Positions 36,178 to 44,401 of a stretch of 64,000 nt of DNA are shown here, piece after piece. This stretch comes from a virus. The translations under genes and the position numbers were made by a program. The DNA lies in IMG/VR virus record IMGVR_UViG_3300043823_000198, positions 62,001-126,000 of that record. One strand, written 5' to 3'. Position 1 is the stretch's first letter. Each line of letters begins with the position of its first letter. The notes beneath the pieces were generated by a model, which was given only the letters and a program-made list of their open reading frames with translations, did not search any database and was not told the DNA's origin.

Positions 36178-36515
36178 TGTATCAACAAGAGATTCAGTTC
36201 TTTTGGCCATTGACTGAGCAGATTAATCTTGACTTAGACTTTACCCCATGTGAAGAATATGAAAAGAAAAAACGTGAAGAGATGATTGCCAATAGCATTA
36301 CAAGCACTAATGGTATGTTGTTAACTGCTAATGGTGGTATTTCTACTTGGGCTATCTCTGACCCAAGTTATAAAACATTCCAAATTTTACCAGATGGCGC
36401 AGTTGGATCATGGCATGTAACACCAACCTTGACAGTTGGTCGTAAATCAAAACCCAATTTACTACATAGAATCTTTACTAAGATGATGCTTGGTTGGGAA
36501 TGGAAAGATAAATGA
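36177..36515 (+). CDS. unknown protein between gp47 and gp46
   Basis: A 112-residue protein overlapping gp47 by one base and gp46 by four. It is acidic at the N-terminus, contains a Gly/Thr-rich central part (NGGISTWAISDPSYKTF) and has a basic C-terminus. A similar small gene sits between 47 and 46 in other cyanophage-type genomes. It might assist the nuclease complex, but no domain is recognised. Confidence 0.65.
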   Translation: MYQQEIQFFWPLTEQINLDLDFTPCEEYEKKKREEMIANSITSTNGMLLTANGGISTWAISDPSYKTFQILPDGAVGSWHVTPTLTVGRKSKPNLLHRIFTKMMLGWEWKDK

Positions 36516-38224
36516 TTAATTTTACAAGTGTGAGTTGGAAAAACTTTTTATCAACAGGTAATTCTCCAAATAAAGTTTTATTGAATAAATCTACAACTAC
36601 ATTGATTATAGGAAAGAATGGTGAAGGGAAAAGCACAATCCTAGATGCATTGTGCTTTTCATTGTTTGGAAAACCATTCCGTAATATTAACAAAGGTCAG
36701 CTGGTTAACTCTATCAATGGTAAAGGTTGTTTAGTTGAAATTGAATTTACAACTAATGGAAAAGACTATAAAATTATTCGTGGAATTAAACCAAACGTAT
36801 TTGAAATTTGGTGTGATAATGAACTATTAAATCAAGATGCTGCCAGTAGAGACTATCAAAAAGTTCTTGAACAACAAATCCTTCGTCTGAATTATAAGAC
36901 ATTTACTCAGGTTGTTATTCTAGGTTCAGCTTCCTTTGTTCCGTTTATGCAATTGTCATCGTCCCAAAGACGTGATGTTATTGAAGACATCCTTGACATT
37001 CGCATTTTCTCTACAATGAATCAGTTATTAAAAGAAAAGGCACAGGAGACTAAAGATGTCATCGCTAGAATTGAGAATGAAATATCCTCGGCTAAGAACA
37101 AGGTTGATGCTCAATCGACTCTCATCAAAACTATCTCGGACGCAAAGACCGAAACGATCAAAGCGCTCGATACAAAGATATCTAATAACGAACATCAAAT
37201 CGCTGAGATCAATGGCGAGATATCAGCCCTCATCGAGGAGATCGGCTTACTTAAAGTCAGCATCGGAACTAAGGACAAGGTTGTTGACGATATCGATAAA
37301 GCCAAATCTCTCATGTCAAAGTTACTTCAACGAATCGAAACTTGCGAGCACAACACAGAATTTTTTAGTGAGCATGATGTTTGCCCATCGTGCAGCCAAG
37401 ATATTGCAGAGGAATACAAAGAGTCGATCATCAAAGATCTCAATGAAAAATTGTTGGAACAAAATGGAAAAGTTGGTGAACTCGAAAAGATCTTATCCAA
37501 TCTTAATGAAAAACTATCTGACATTACTAAAATCCAATCGCAGATTACCGACAAAAACATTGAACTATCTACAAGAAACTCTACGATCACCTTACTCAAT
37601 AAACAAATTAAAGAGATGCGGGTTGAAATTGAAAGCGCAAAAAATGATACAACAAATATCGATGAAGAGAAATCTAAACTAAAACAACTGGCTCAAGACG
37701 CATTATCTAAAATTTCTCAGAAAAATGGATTGCTGGAAGAACGAAATATCGAAGAAGTTGCATCAATTCTATTGAAAGATACTGGTATTAAAACTGCTAT
37801 CATTCGGGAATACCTTCCAGTAATGAACAAGTTGATCAACAAGTATTTAAATGCAATGGATACTTACATCCACTTTGAATTGGACGAAGCATTCAACGAA
37901 GTTATCAAATCTCGATATCGCGATGAGTTTACGTATGCTAGTTTCTCTGAAGGTGAGAAAATGCGTATTGACTTGGCTATCCTTTTTACTTGGCGCCAGA
38001 TTGCTAAGATGAAGAACTCTGTTAACACAAACCTATTACTGCTTGATGAAATTTTTGACTCATCTTTGGATACAGCAGGAACAGATTACTTTTTAAACCT
38101 CATGGACCAGTTCGGCGAAAACTCAAACATCTTCGTGATTAGCCACAAAGGCGACCAGTTGTTTGATAAGTTTCGCTCGGTTATTAAGTTTGAGAAGCGC
38201 AATGACTTCTCTGTAATAATTTAA
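36512..38224 (+). CDS. 46: recombination nuclease ATPase gp46-like (Rad50 type)
   Basis: A 570-residue SMC/Rad50-like protein (T4 gp46 560). Walker A GKNGEGKS lies at residues 34-41 (K40), the zinc-hook CPSC at 291-294 divides two long coiled coils (about 160-420), the signature motif FSEGEKMRID is near 490, and Walker B LLLLDEIFDSSLD near 515. It is the ATPase partner of gp47. A hairpin and a new promoter follow. Confidence 0.96.
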   Translation: MINFTSVSWKNFLSTGNSPNKVLLNKSTTTLIIGKNGEGKSTILDALCFSLFGKPFRNINKGQLVNSINGKGCLVEIEFTTNGKDYKIIRGIKPNVFEIWCDNELLNQDAASRDYQKVLEQQILRLNYKTFTQVVILGSASFVPFMQLSSSQRRDVIEDILDIRIFSTMNQLLKEKAQETKDVIARIENEISSAKNKVDAQSTLIKTISDAKTETIKALDTKISNNEHQIAEINGEISALIEEIGLLKVSIGTKDKVVDDIDKAKSLMSKLLQRIETCEHNTEFFSEHDVCPSCSQDIAEEYKESIIKDLNEKLLEQNGKVGELEKILSNLNEKLSDITKIQSQITDKNIELSTRNSTITLLNKQIKEMRVEIESAKNDTTNIDEEKSKLKQLAQDALSKISQKNGLLEERNIEEVASILLKDTGIKTAIIREYLPVMNKLINKYLNAMDTYIHFELDEAFNEVIKSRYRDEFTYASFSEGEKMRIDLAILFTWRQIAKMKNSVNTNLLLLDEIFDSSLDTAGTDYFLNLMDQFGENSNIFVISHKGDQLFDKFRSVIKFEKRNDFSVII

Positions 38225-38268
38225 AACCAAAAGTTTCCGTAAGTTATTGATATTAAACCAAAAGTATT

Positions 38269-38289
38269 AACCCTACAACCTGTAGGGTT
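38269..38289 (+). terminator. hairpin terminator after gp46 (cassette copy A)
   Basis: AACCCTACA-ACC-TGTAGGGTT is a perfect 9-bp stem followed by ATTT. The T-run is weak, but the same core stem recurs at 40674 and 50565, each time just before a sigma70-like promoter. Confidence 0.7.
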
Positions 38290-38303
38290 ATTTCACATAG
38301 TGC

Positions 38304-38331
38304 TTGACATTTATCCAAATACGGGTATAAT
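38304..38331 (+). promoter_or_regulatory. sigma70-like promoter
   Basis: TTGACA, 16 bp, TATAAT: both boxes are perfect. It lies 15 bp after the hairpin and 30 bp before a small gene and the CobT-like gene. Confidence 0.9.
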
Positions 38332-38360
38332 TACTGTATAAATTGATAAAAAGGATCGTT

Positions 38361-38519
38361 ATGTGGGATGAGTTTAGTGACTTCGAGCTGGCTGAGCTGG
38401 CTGGTTCGTATGGGCTTGAAGACTTTTTGATTTTTGCCTGCGACCTAAGTTTGGCCAATCGTGAAGAAATTGAAACGCAACTGACAGCAGTTGAATATAA
38501 AATGGCATTTGGAGAGTAA
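38361..38519 (+). CDS. small acidic unknown protein
   Basis: A 52-residue protein (MWDEFSDFELAELAGSYG...) directly after the promoter, with AAAGGATCGTT before the ATG and a stop one base before the CobT-like start. It is acidic and probably helical. No family is recognised. Its place as first gene of the transcript argues that it is real. Confidence 0.6.
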   Translation: MWDEFSDFELAELAGSYGLEDFLIFACDLSLANREEIETQLTAVEYKMAFGE

Positions 38520-38520
38520 T

Positions 38521-40650
38521 ATGGAAATTAAAGCAACAGACCTATCAGCTAGATTGCTAGCAACAGAAAATTTATCTGTTGTTCGTGCTCGTGCTCGCAC
38601 TGCATCTTTTGACATTAAGTCCCGTGTTCTCACATTACCTTTGTGGAAAGACATGACTCCTGAGATCGAGGACATGTTAGTTGGTCATGAAGTTGGTCAT
38701 GCGTTATTTACTGATGGTGAATCATATTTTGAACCTATACGTAAAAACCCAAAATTGATGGGTTACTTCAATATTATTGAAGATGTTCGTATTGAAAAAT
38801 TGATAAAGCGTAAGTATCCTGGTCTGCGTAAACGTATGAACGAAGGTTACAAACAATTAAACGATCGAGATTTTTTTGGCGTAAAACAAGTCCAAGATTT
38901 AAACAGCATGATTTTGATCGACAAAATAAATCTATATTTCAAGGCTGGTTTTCAATGTGGTGTAACATTTACTCCTGAAGAAAAGAATTTTGTAAATCGT
39001 GCTGAGCGTATCGAAACAATTGATGAGGTAATTACTCTTGCCAATGAAATCTTTGCTTATACAAAAGAAAAGATTGAATCTGAAAAGAAAGAACAAAAGA
39101 ATTCTCTAACACAAGAAGAACTAGAAGATCTTGATGAAGAAAATCAAGAATTTGATGATATTGATTATGACGACTTTGAAGAAGATGAAAATGATGTTCC
39201 AAAAACAAATCCAGTTGATTCAAAAAAATCTTCTAGTAACGAAGCTACTGATGCAGAGATGGAATCTAAGACAGAAAGATCTTTTGCCAAACAACTAGAA
39301 GACCTCGCTGATGATACGACTGAATATGTTTATCATGAACTTGATACTGAATATTACAAAAGTCCAATAATTCCATATCATCAAATTCTTTCTGAAACAA
39401 ACGCGATCGCAGTTTCAGATGACATGATTGGCGATGTAGTAGAATATAAAAATAAACAAATCCAAGAATACGAAAAGTTTAAAACAGAAACTACACGTGC
39501 TGTAAACTATTTGGTAAAAGAGTTTGAGATGCGTAAATCAGCTCAACTTTACAAACGTGCGCAGACATCTAAATCTGGTTCTTTAGATATGAAACGTGTT
39601 TGGTCTTATAAAATCCAAGATGATTTATTCAAACGTGTTACTGTTCTTCCTGAAGGTAAAAACCATGGTATGATGTTTTTATTAGATTGGTCTGGTTCAA
39701 TGGATAATGTTATACACGATACATTAAAACAGGTTATTAATCTTGCAATGTTTTGTACAAGAATTAATATTCCATATCGTGTGTTTGCTTTTACTACACA
39801 GTATGACGGACATAATAGAAATTTTGATCCGCAAAAATATGACAAATTCTTAAAAAGAAAAGAGGCTTTACAACAGGGTAAAAATATTTTAGGGAACGCC
39901 ACTACATCATTTAATCTCTTAGAATTATTTTCCAATAAAATGTCAACAAGTGAATTTCACTCAATGGCAAAACGTGTTATTCAAAGAGATTTTCAATGGA
40001 ATCCTGGATATTCAATGGGAGGAACACCTTTAAATGAAGCGCTTGCATGGGTTTATTTGAACATTGGTGAGTATATTAAATCAAATTCCATTGAGAAAAT
40101 GACTTTCATTACTCTTACTGATGGTGAAGGTAGTTCTTTGTATTCTACTGGTAGTCTTGAAGAGCATTCTTATGCTTACGATGAATATCGCCGATACAAA
40201 ACTGTAAAAAGAAAACATTTTATTCGTGATGCTGTTACACAGAAAACTTATGGATTTTCTAGATATAATAGTGCTCAAACTGAAACACTGTTGCGCATGA
40301 TCAAAGATCGTCATAATATTAATGTTCTTGGTTTTTATATCTGCCGAAACACACGAAATGAATTGATTTCTGCAATCCGTTCAAATCTTGCTAATTTTTC
40401 TGGAAACGAAAATACTCAGGTAGATCTTTGGAGGAAAGATTTTAAACAACAGGGGTTTGCTTCTATTAAAAATACTGGTCGCGATGAGTTGTTTTTGATA
40501 CCAAAAGAATCAACTAAAATTGAAGAAGGCGATTTGAATGTATCATCAGATACCAGCGCAAAATCAATTGCATCAAAATTTGGTAAATTCCTCAATACAA
40601 AGAAGACTTCCCGAGTCCTCTTGAACCGATTTATCGGTTATGTTGCGTAA
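38521..40650 (+). CDS. CobT-like VWA protein with HExxH motif
   Basis: A 709-residue protein. The N-terminal part has a zincin-type HEVGH at residues 56-60 (VGHEVGHALFTDGE). An acidic low-complexity stretch follows (about 180-260). The C-terminal half is a von Willebrand A domain with a MIDAS motif DWSGS at 389-393 and a TLTDGEGSS strand. T4-like cyanophages carry such genes annotated as cobT or peptidase, next to a cobS-like AAA gene as here; the pair resembles the MoxR-VWA systems that act as metal-insertion or protein-remodelling chaperones. A true cobaltochelatase role is doubtful without the large CobN subunit. ATG 38521 follows GGAGAGTA. Confidence 0.85.
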   Translation: MEIKATDLSARLLATENLSVVRARARTASFDIKSRVLTLPLWKDMTPEIEDMLVGHEVGHALFTDGESYFEPIRKNPKLMGYFNIIEDVRIEKLIKRKYPGLRKRMNEGYKQLNDRDFFGVKQVQDLNSMILIDKINLYFKAGFQCGVTFTPEEKNFVNRAERIETIDEVITLANEIFAYTKEKIESEKKEQKNSLTQEELEDLDEENQEFDDIDYDDFEEDENDVPKTNPVDSKKSSSNEATDAEMESKTERSFAKQLEDLADDTTEYVYHELDTEYYKSPIIPYHQILSETNAIAVSDDMIGDVVEYKNKQIQEYEKFKTETTRAVNYLVKEFEMRKSAQLYKRAQTSKSGSLDMKRVWSYKIQDDLFKRVTVLPEGKNHGMMFLLDWSGSMDNVIHDTLKQVINLAMFCTRINIPYRVFAFTTQYDGHNRNFDPQKYDKFLKRKEALQQGKNILGNATTSFNLLELFSNKMSTSEFHSMAKRVIQRDFQWNPGYSMGGTPLNEALAWVYLNIGEYIKSNSIEKMTFITLTDGEGSSLYSTGSLEEHSYAYDEYRRYKTVKRKHFIRDAVTQKTYGFSRYNSAQTETLLRMIKDRHNINVLGFYICRNTRNELISAIRSNLANFSGNENTQVDLWRKDFKQQGFASIKNTGRDELFLIPKESTKIEEGDLNVSSDTSAKSIASKFGKFLNTKKTSRVLLNRFIGYVA

Positions 40651-40673
40651 GTTATTGATTTTTAAGGGTAAAA

Positions 40674-40698
40674 ATAACCCTATTTCTTGTAGGGTTAT
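40674..40698 (+). terminator. hairpin terminator (cassette copy B)
   Basis: ATAACCCTA and TAGGGTTAT form a 9-bp stem around a 7-nt loop, 23 bp after the CobT-like stop. It shares the AACCCTA core with copies at 38269 and 50565. Confidence 0.7.
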
Positions 40699-40710
40699 TC
40701 TACAAAGTGC

Positions 40711-40738
40711 TTGACATTTACTCCAGTAGGAGTATAAT
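40711..40738 (+). promoter_or_regulatory. sigma70-like promoter of the CobS-like gene
   Basis: TTGACA, 16 bp, TATAAT. The sequence from the hairpin to beyond the -10 box closely matches the copy at 38304. Confidence 0.9.
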
Positions 40739-40784
40739 TATTGTATAAATTGATTGAAAGTTGTATTATATTATGGAGAATTCT

Positions 40785-41933
40785 ATGGCCAAATTTGATG
40801 TTGCGTTCCAGTCCCAGTTTGAAAATACTCTAAATGAGATGTATCCTGATGTTCAAACAAAAGGTTCAGTTACACGTTCCCAACTGATTGAAGTGATGGA
40901 AAAGATCGGTACCAAAACTTATCCAACATGGTTGATGGAAAATAAAATCGGTCGTGGCTTATATGCGATTGGTGGTAAACCTGCTGTCGTTGGTAACACA
41001 GCTTTAAAAGAGAAAGAATCATTTGTTGTGGACTATACAGATACAGAATCTTTGATCCCATCCAAGGATCCAAACTTTGTTCCTTTCGGTAACTATACTG
41101 ACCTTGACTCAATCATCAAGGCAAAATTATTCTACCCTGCATACATCAGTGGTCCAACTGGTAATGGTAAATCTACCATGATCGAGCAGATCTGCGCGAA
41201 ACACAAGCGTCCTCTGATTCGTGTTAACTTAAACATGATGACAGATGAAGAACAACTCATCGGTACCAAAACCCTTGAAGACGGTAACGTAAAAATTGTT
41301 GAAGGTCCAGTTCTTATCGCAATGCGTACTGGTTGTACCCTGTTGCTTGATGAAATTGACGCTGGTTCAGCAAACACTTTGCTTTGCTTACAACCTATTC
41401 TTGAGGGTAAACCTTATTACTTCAAACTTAAGAACGAGATGATCGTTCCTGCTCCTGGTTTCAATGTGTTCGCAACTGCCAACACAAAGGGTAAAGGTTC
41501 AGACGATGGTCGTTACATCGGTACAAACGTATTGAACGAAGCATTCTTGGAACGTTTCGCAGTTACCTTTGAACAAGACTATCCAAACTCAAAGGTGGAA
41601 TTGAAGATTATTGAGAATCTGATGATCTCTTTTGGTTGCGAAGATAAAGAGTTCGCAGAAACATTGGTAAAGTGGGCAGATGCAATTCGTCGCACTTTTG
41701 CCGATGGTGGTGTCGATGAGACAATTACAACTCGTCGTATGATTCACATTGTTCGTGCTTATGCAATCTTCAAGAAACGTGAGAAGGCTGTTGAGCTTTG
41801 CTGTAATCGTTTTGACTCTGCAACAAAAGCAGCGTTCATTGACCTTTACGATAAAGTTGCAACTCCTACTCCAGATCCTGTAGTTGTACCCGAACCCATT
41901 CCTGCAACACCTTCAGATGAAGTGCCATTTTAA
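40785..41933 (+). CDS. cobS: CobS/MoxR-like AAA ATPase
   Basis: A 382-residue AAA protein of the CobS/MoxR type: Walker A GPTGNGKS at 123-130, Walker B LLLDEIDAGS at 187-195, and sensor/arginine regions following. The first 65 residues form a separate small domain with YPTWLMENKIGRGLY, also found in the next gene product. The usual name cobS comes from aerobic cobaltochelatase, but the partner here is the VWA protein upstream and cobalamin synthesis is not shown. ATG 40785 follows ATGGAGAATT; upstream in-frame starts are less likely. The tail is Pro/Val-rich. Confidence 0.88.
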   Translation: MAKFDVAFQSQFENTLNEMYPDVQTKGSVTRSQLIEVMEKIGTKTYPTWLMENKIGRGLYAIGGKPAVVGNTALKEKESFVVDYTDTESLIPSKDPNFVPFGNYTDLDSIIKAKLFYPAYISGPTGNGKSTMIEQICAKHKRPLIRVNLNMMTDEEQLIGTKTLEDGNVKIVEGPVLIAMRTGCTLLLDEIDAGSANTLLCLQPILEGKPYYFKLKNEMIVPAPGFNVFATANTKGKGSDDGRYIGTNVLNEAFLERFAVTFEQDYPNSKVELKIIENLMISFGCEDKEFAETLVKWADAIRRTFADGGVDETITTRRMIHIVRAYAIFKKREKAVELCCNRFDSATKAAFIDLYDKVATPTPDPVVVPEPIPATPSDEVPF

Positions 41934-41934
41934 T

Positions 41935-41963
41935 TTGACATTTACTATTTTTTGTAGTATAAT
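41935..41963 (+). promoter_or_regulatory. sigma70-like promoter
   Basis: TTGACA begins one base after the CobS-like stop, followed by 17 bp and TATAAT, 31 bp before the next ATG. No hairpin intervenes here. Confidence 0.9.
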
Positions 41964-41994
41964 TGTGTTTGAAACTTGATAAAGGAAATTAATT

Positions 41995-42456
41995 ATGTTA
42001 AAATTCAAAGATCTTTCGAAGTCACAAAAAGACTTCATCGTCCGTACTCTTGAGAAATTCCCTGAGTATCGCACTGAGAAAACCTTGGGAGCGAAGCAAA
42101 TCCATGCTTCATATTATGCTCTGAAGGATGATCGAGGTTCAAGTGGTGAGAAGTTGGGTTATCCTAACTGGCTCCAGAAGGAGAACCGTGTAGGTCGTGG
42201 AACTTATGAGATGCCATGGCCAACTGAGTCAGAACTTTCTGACTATGCGAAACCTGTTGTTGCAAAGGCAAAGGTTAAAGTAGCAACTGCAAAAGTTGTT
42301 AAGAATAAAACAGTAGCAAAGGTTACTAAAGCGAAACCTGCTGCTGATCTTTCCGAGACTACTCGTCTTGAGAAGATCATTGATGACTCTGTTGAAGTTG
42401 ATGAAGATGTCGAAGACTTCAATCAGATTCTACGCGAAAACGGCATCGAAGTCTAA
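41995..42456 (+). CDS. small protein sharing the CobS N-terminal domain
   Basis: A 153-residue protein. Residues 1-75 form a compact domain with YPNWLQKENRVGRGTYEMP, closely similar to YPTWLMENKIGRGLYAI in the N-terminus of the neighbouring CobS-like ATPase. This looks like a shared winged-helix or interaction module. A Lys/Ala/Val-rich linker (residues 83-118) and an acidic C-terminus follow. It may bind the same partner or DNA; this is inference. It has its own promoter and a strong terminator. Confidence 0.7.
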   Translation: MLKFKDLSKSQKDFIVRTLEKFPEYRTEKTLGAKQIHASYYALKDDRGSSGEKLGYPNWLQKENRVGRGTYEMPWPTESELSDYAKPVVAKAKVKVATAKVVKNKTVAKVTKAKPAADLSETTRLEKIIDDSVEVDEDVEDFNQILRENGIEV

Positions 42457-42468
42457 TCGCGTTCTTAT

Positions 42469-42508
42469 ACCAGAGAGGTTACTGCCATCTCCTCTCTGGT
42501 TTTTTTTT
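42469..42508 (+). terminator. strong intrinsic terminator
   Basis: ACCAGAGAGG and CCTCTCTGGT form a perfect 10-bp stem around a 12-nt loop, followed by eight T. Confidence 0.95.
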
Positions 42509-42536
42509 CATATGATGGTTTATTATGGAGATACTA

Positions 42537-42800
42537 ATGTCAAAGCAAGATACGTTGTTAAGTAATCTAAAAGCAGGTCGTGAATTTACTGCGAAACAAA
42601 TTAAGGGTTCATTTGGTATTGCACATCCAGCTTCTGCGATTCGTAACTTACGTGAGAAGGGTTATTGTGTATATTCAAATACAGCTACATTGTCCGATGG
42701 AACAAAGACTACCAAATATCGTTTGGGTGCACCAAGCAAACGTATGGTTCGTCTAGCGAATTTCATCTTGGGCGCATCTGCATTTAGAGCACAGAAGTAA
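42537..42800 (+). CDS. small winged-helix-like protein
   Basis: An 87-residue protein. The pattern LLSNLKAGREFTAKQIKGSF then AIRNLREKGYCVYSN fits a winged helix: helix, turn, recognition helix and wing. It is basic at its C-terminus (APSKRMVRLANF). It may be a DNA-binding regulator. I choose ATG 42537, with GGAG six bases upstream, over the ATG at 42525. Confidence 0.65.
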   Translation: MSKQDTLLSNLKAGREFTAKQIKGSFGIAHPASAIRNLREKGYCVYSNTATLSDGTKTTKYRLGAPSKRMVRLANFILGASAFRAQK

Positions 42801-42836
42801 TTATGTGGGTCTGCGGTCCAGACCCTGGAGAATTTA

Positions 42837-42941
42837 ATGGCTGATCTTTTACCCTTCGTTATTGTTATTGGTGTTGTTGCTTATCTGGTATACAAACTGA
42901 TCAGCCATTGTAAAAATACAGATCTATCATCGGAGGATTAA
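42837..42941 (+). CDS. tiny single-span membrane protein
   Basis: A 34-residue protein with one hydrophobic helix (LLPFVIVIGVVAYLVYKLI), preceded by GGAG and overlapping the next ATG by one base. Short membrane proteins of this kind are common in T4-like phages. Function unknown. Confidence 0.55.
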   Translation: MADLLPFVIVIGVVAYLVYKLISHCKNTDLSSED

Positions 42942-43294
42942 TGGCACGAGACACAATCGTTACTGTTAAAGATAAAGTAAAAGCAAGTCAGACTGCCACT
43001 ACTGGGGGCAGAAAATTTGATGGAGGTAAACCACAATATGGTTTACTTCCTCCCTTGGCGCTAGAAGAAACTGCGAAAGTGTTAACATTCGGAGCTCAGA
43101 AATATGAACCTGATAATTGGAAATATGTACCTGATTCTAAACGTCGCTATTTTGATGCCTTACAACGCCACCTATGGCAGTGGAAGCAAGGAGAACAGAA
43201 CGATGCAGAGACTGGATTGTCGCATTTGGGACACGCGATGTGTTGCCTAATGTTTTTGTATGAGCATGATGTGAAGTATTCTTTGGAGAAATGA
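42941..43294 (+). CDS. dATP/dGTP diphosphohydrolase-like protein
   Basis: A 117-residue protein matching the phage family with the N-terminal dATP/dGTP diphosphohydrolase domain: GGRKFDGGKPQYGLLPPLAL, VLTFGAQKYEPDNWKYV, FDALQRHLWQWKQGEQND and GLSHLGHAMCCLMFL. These all-alpha MazG-like enzymes hydrolyse dNTPs and can bias nucleotide pools. No purZ-like adenylosuccinate synthetase is seen here, so a 2-aminoadenine pathway is not indicated. The ATG overlaps the upstream stop. Confidence 0.75.
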   Translation: MARDTIVTVKDKVKASQTATTGGRKFDGGKPQYGLLPPLALEETAKVLTFGAQKYEPDNWKYVPDSKRRYFDALQRHLWQWKQGEQNDAETGLSHLGHAMCCLMFLYEHDVKYSLEK

Positions 43295-43319
43295 TTGTGA
43301 ATATTTGGAATAAGAAATA

Positions 43320-43673
43320 ATGACAACTGAACAGATTGTTTACGGATCGCTGGTTTGGTTTATTGTAACGATTATTACCTATACACATTGTTCTTGGGAA
43401 AACATCAAGGAATGTTATGGGATGTTGCTGACCAAAGAGTATTGGACAAGTTATAATATTGTTGATGCTTCCGCATGGTTGGCAAAGGCAATGATTATTA
43501 TTCCAGGACTTATCTGGGGTGTTCAGGTTTGGCAACTATACTGGATTGCATTGGGAACTTCCGTTGCTTTAATCTGGTCAAGTTATAAGAGAGCAAGCCC
43601 AAACGTATTGGCGTTCAATACAATTTGGTGTTGGATCAGTTGCATGGTTCTGGCGCAACATTTAGTAAAATAA
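43320..43673 (+). CDS. multi-span membrane protein
   Basis: A 117-residue protein with about four hydrophobic segments (residues 5-22, 50-68, 72-86 and 96-113), rich in Trp and Ile. It has no recognisable domain. It could be a holin-like or membrane-modifying protein, but its place before the clamp gene gives no specific clue. Confidence 0.55.
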   Translation: MTTEQIVYGSLVWFIVTIITYTHCSWENIKECYGMLLTKEYWTSYNIVDASAWLAKAMIIIPGLIWGVQVWQLYWIALGTSVALIWSSYKRASPNVLAFNTIWCWISCMVLAQHLVK

Positions 43674-43675
43674 AT

Positions 43676-43704
43676 TTGACAAACCGAGCGAAAATTAGTA
43701 TAAT
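43676..43704 (+). promoter_or_regulatory. sigma70-like promoter of the clamp operon
   Basis: TTGACA, 17 bp, TATAAT, 40 bp before the gp45 ATG. It should drive gp45, the halogenase, gp44, gp62 and regA. Confidence 0.9.
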
Positions 43705-43743
43705 CTTTTATACATATTATATAATCAACAAGAAGGAAACATA

Positions 43744-44400
43744 ATGAAATTAAGTAAAGAAACCGTAGGATTGATCAAGAACTTTGCTGGTATTAACAGC
43801 AACCTGTTGTTGAAGTCTGGTAATAAACTTGCCACAATCTCGGCTCAGAAAAATGTGATGGCTGACGCAACTGTCAAAGAAACATTCCCTGATTTTGGTA
43901 TCTATGATCTCAATGAGTTCCTGGGTGCTATGTCTATCTTTGAAGATCCTGAGTTGGTTTTCAGTGAGAAATATGTTACTATTAAGCAAGGTAACATGAG
44001 CATTAAATATTTTGCTGCAGAAGCGAGTGTATTAACTGCACCTCAGAAATCAATTACCTTTCCACAAGCAGAAATTGAATTTAAACTTACTGCAGGTGTT
44101 TTAGATATGATTCGAAGAACTGCTGGTGTACTCCGAGCATCTGATTTAACTATTTCTGGTGACGGTAAAAACATTACTGCGATTGTTGGTGATAAAAAGA
44201 ACGCAACAGGTAATACCTTTCAAGAACCAGTTGGAGAAACTGATAAGAAATTTACGGTTAATCTGAAAGTTGAAAATCTAAAAATGCTTCCAGGTGATTA
44301 TAATGTAAGTGTATCTTCAAAGAAAATCTCTCGTTTTTCTGGCGCAGGCGATTTGGTATATTACGTTGCTGTTGAAGCTGACTCTTCTTTCGATTTCTAA
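43744..44400 (+). CDS. 45: sliding clamp gp45-like
   Basis: A 218-residue protein (T4 gp45 228). The start MKLSKETVGLIKNFAGINSN and the segments FPDFGIYDLNEFLGAMSIF and LKMLPGDYNVSVSSKKISRF are typical of the T4-type clamp, which forms a trimeric ring tethering gp43 and activating late transcription with gp55. GAAGGAAACATA precedes the ATG. Confidence 0.95.
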   Translation: MKLSKETVGLIKNFAGINSNLLLKSGNKLATISAQKNVMADATVKETFPDFGIYDLNEFLGAMSIFEDPELVFSEKYVTIKQGNMSIKYFAAEASVLTAPQKSITFPQAEIEFKLTAGVLDMIRRTAGVLRASDLTISGDGKNITAIVGDKKNATGNTFQEPVGETDKKFTVNLKVENLKMLPGDYNVSVSSKKISRFSGAGDLVYYVAVEADSSFDF

Positions 44401-44401
44401 G

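Noticed and set aside
38521-41933. Cobalt chelatase (cobalamin synthesis) as the true function of the cobT/cobS-like pair
   Set aside because: No CobN-like subunit is seen in the window, and the fusion of HExxH, an acidic linker and a VWA domain fits a remodelling or protease system at least as well.
42803-42844. 13-codon frame starting MWVCGPDPG as a leader peptide
   Set aside because: It has no clear ribosome site or downstream attenuator; it merely overlaps the start of the tiny membrane protein.
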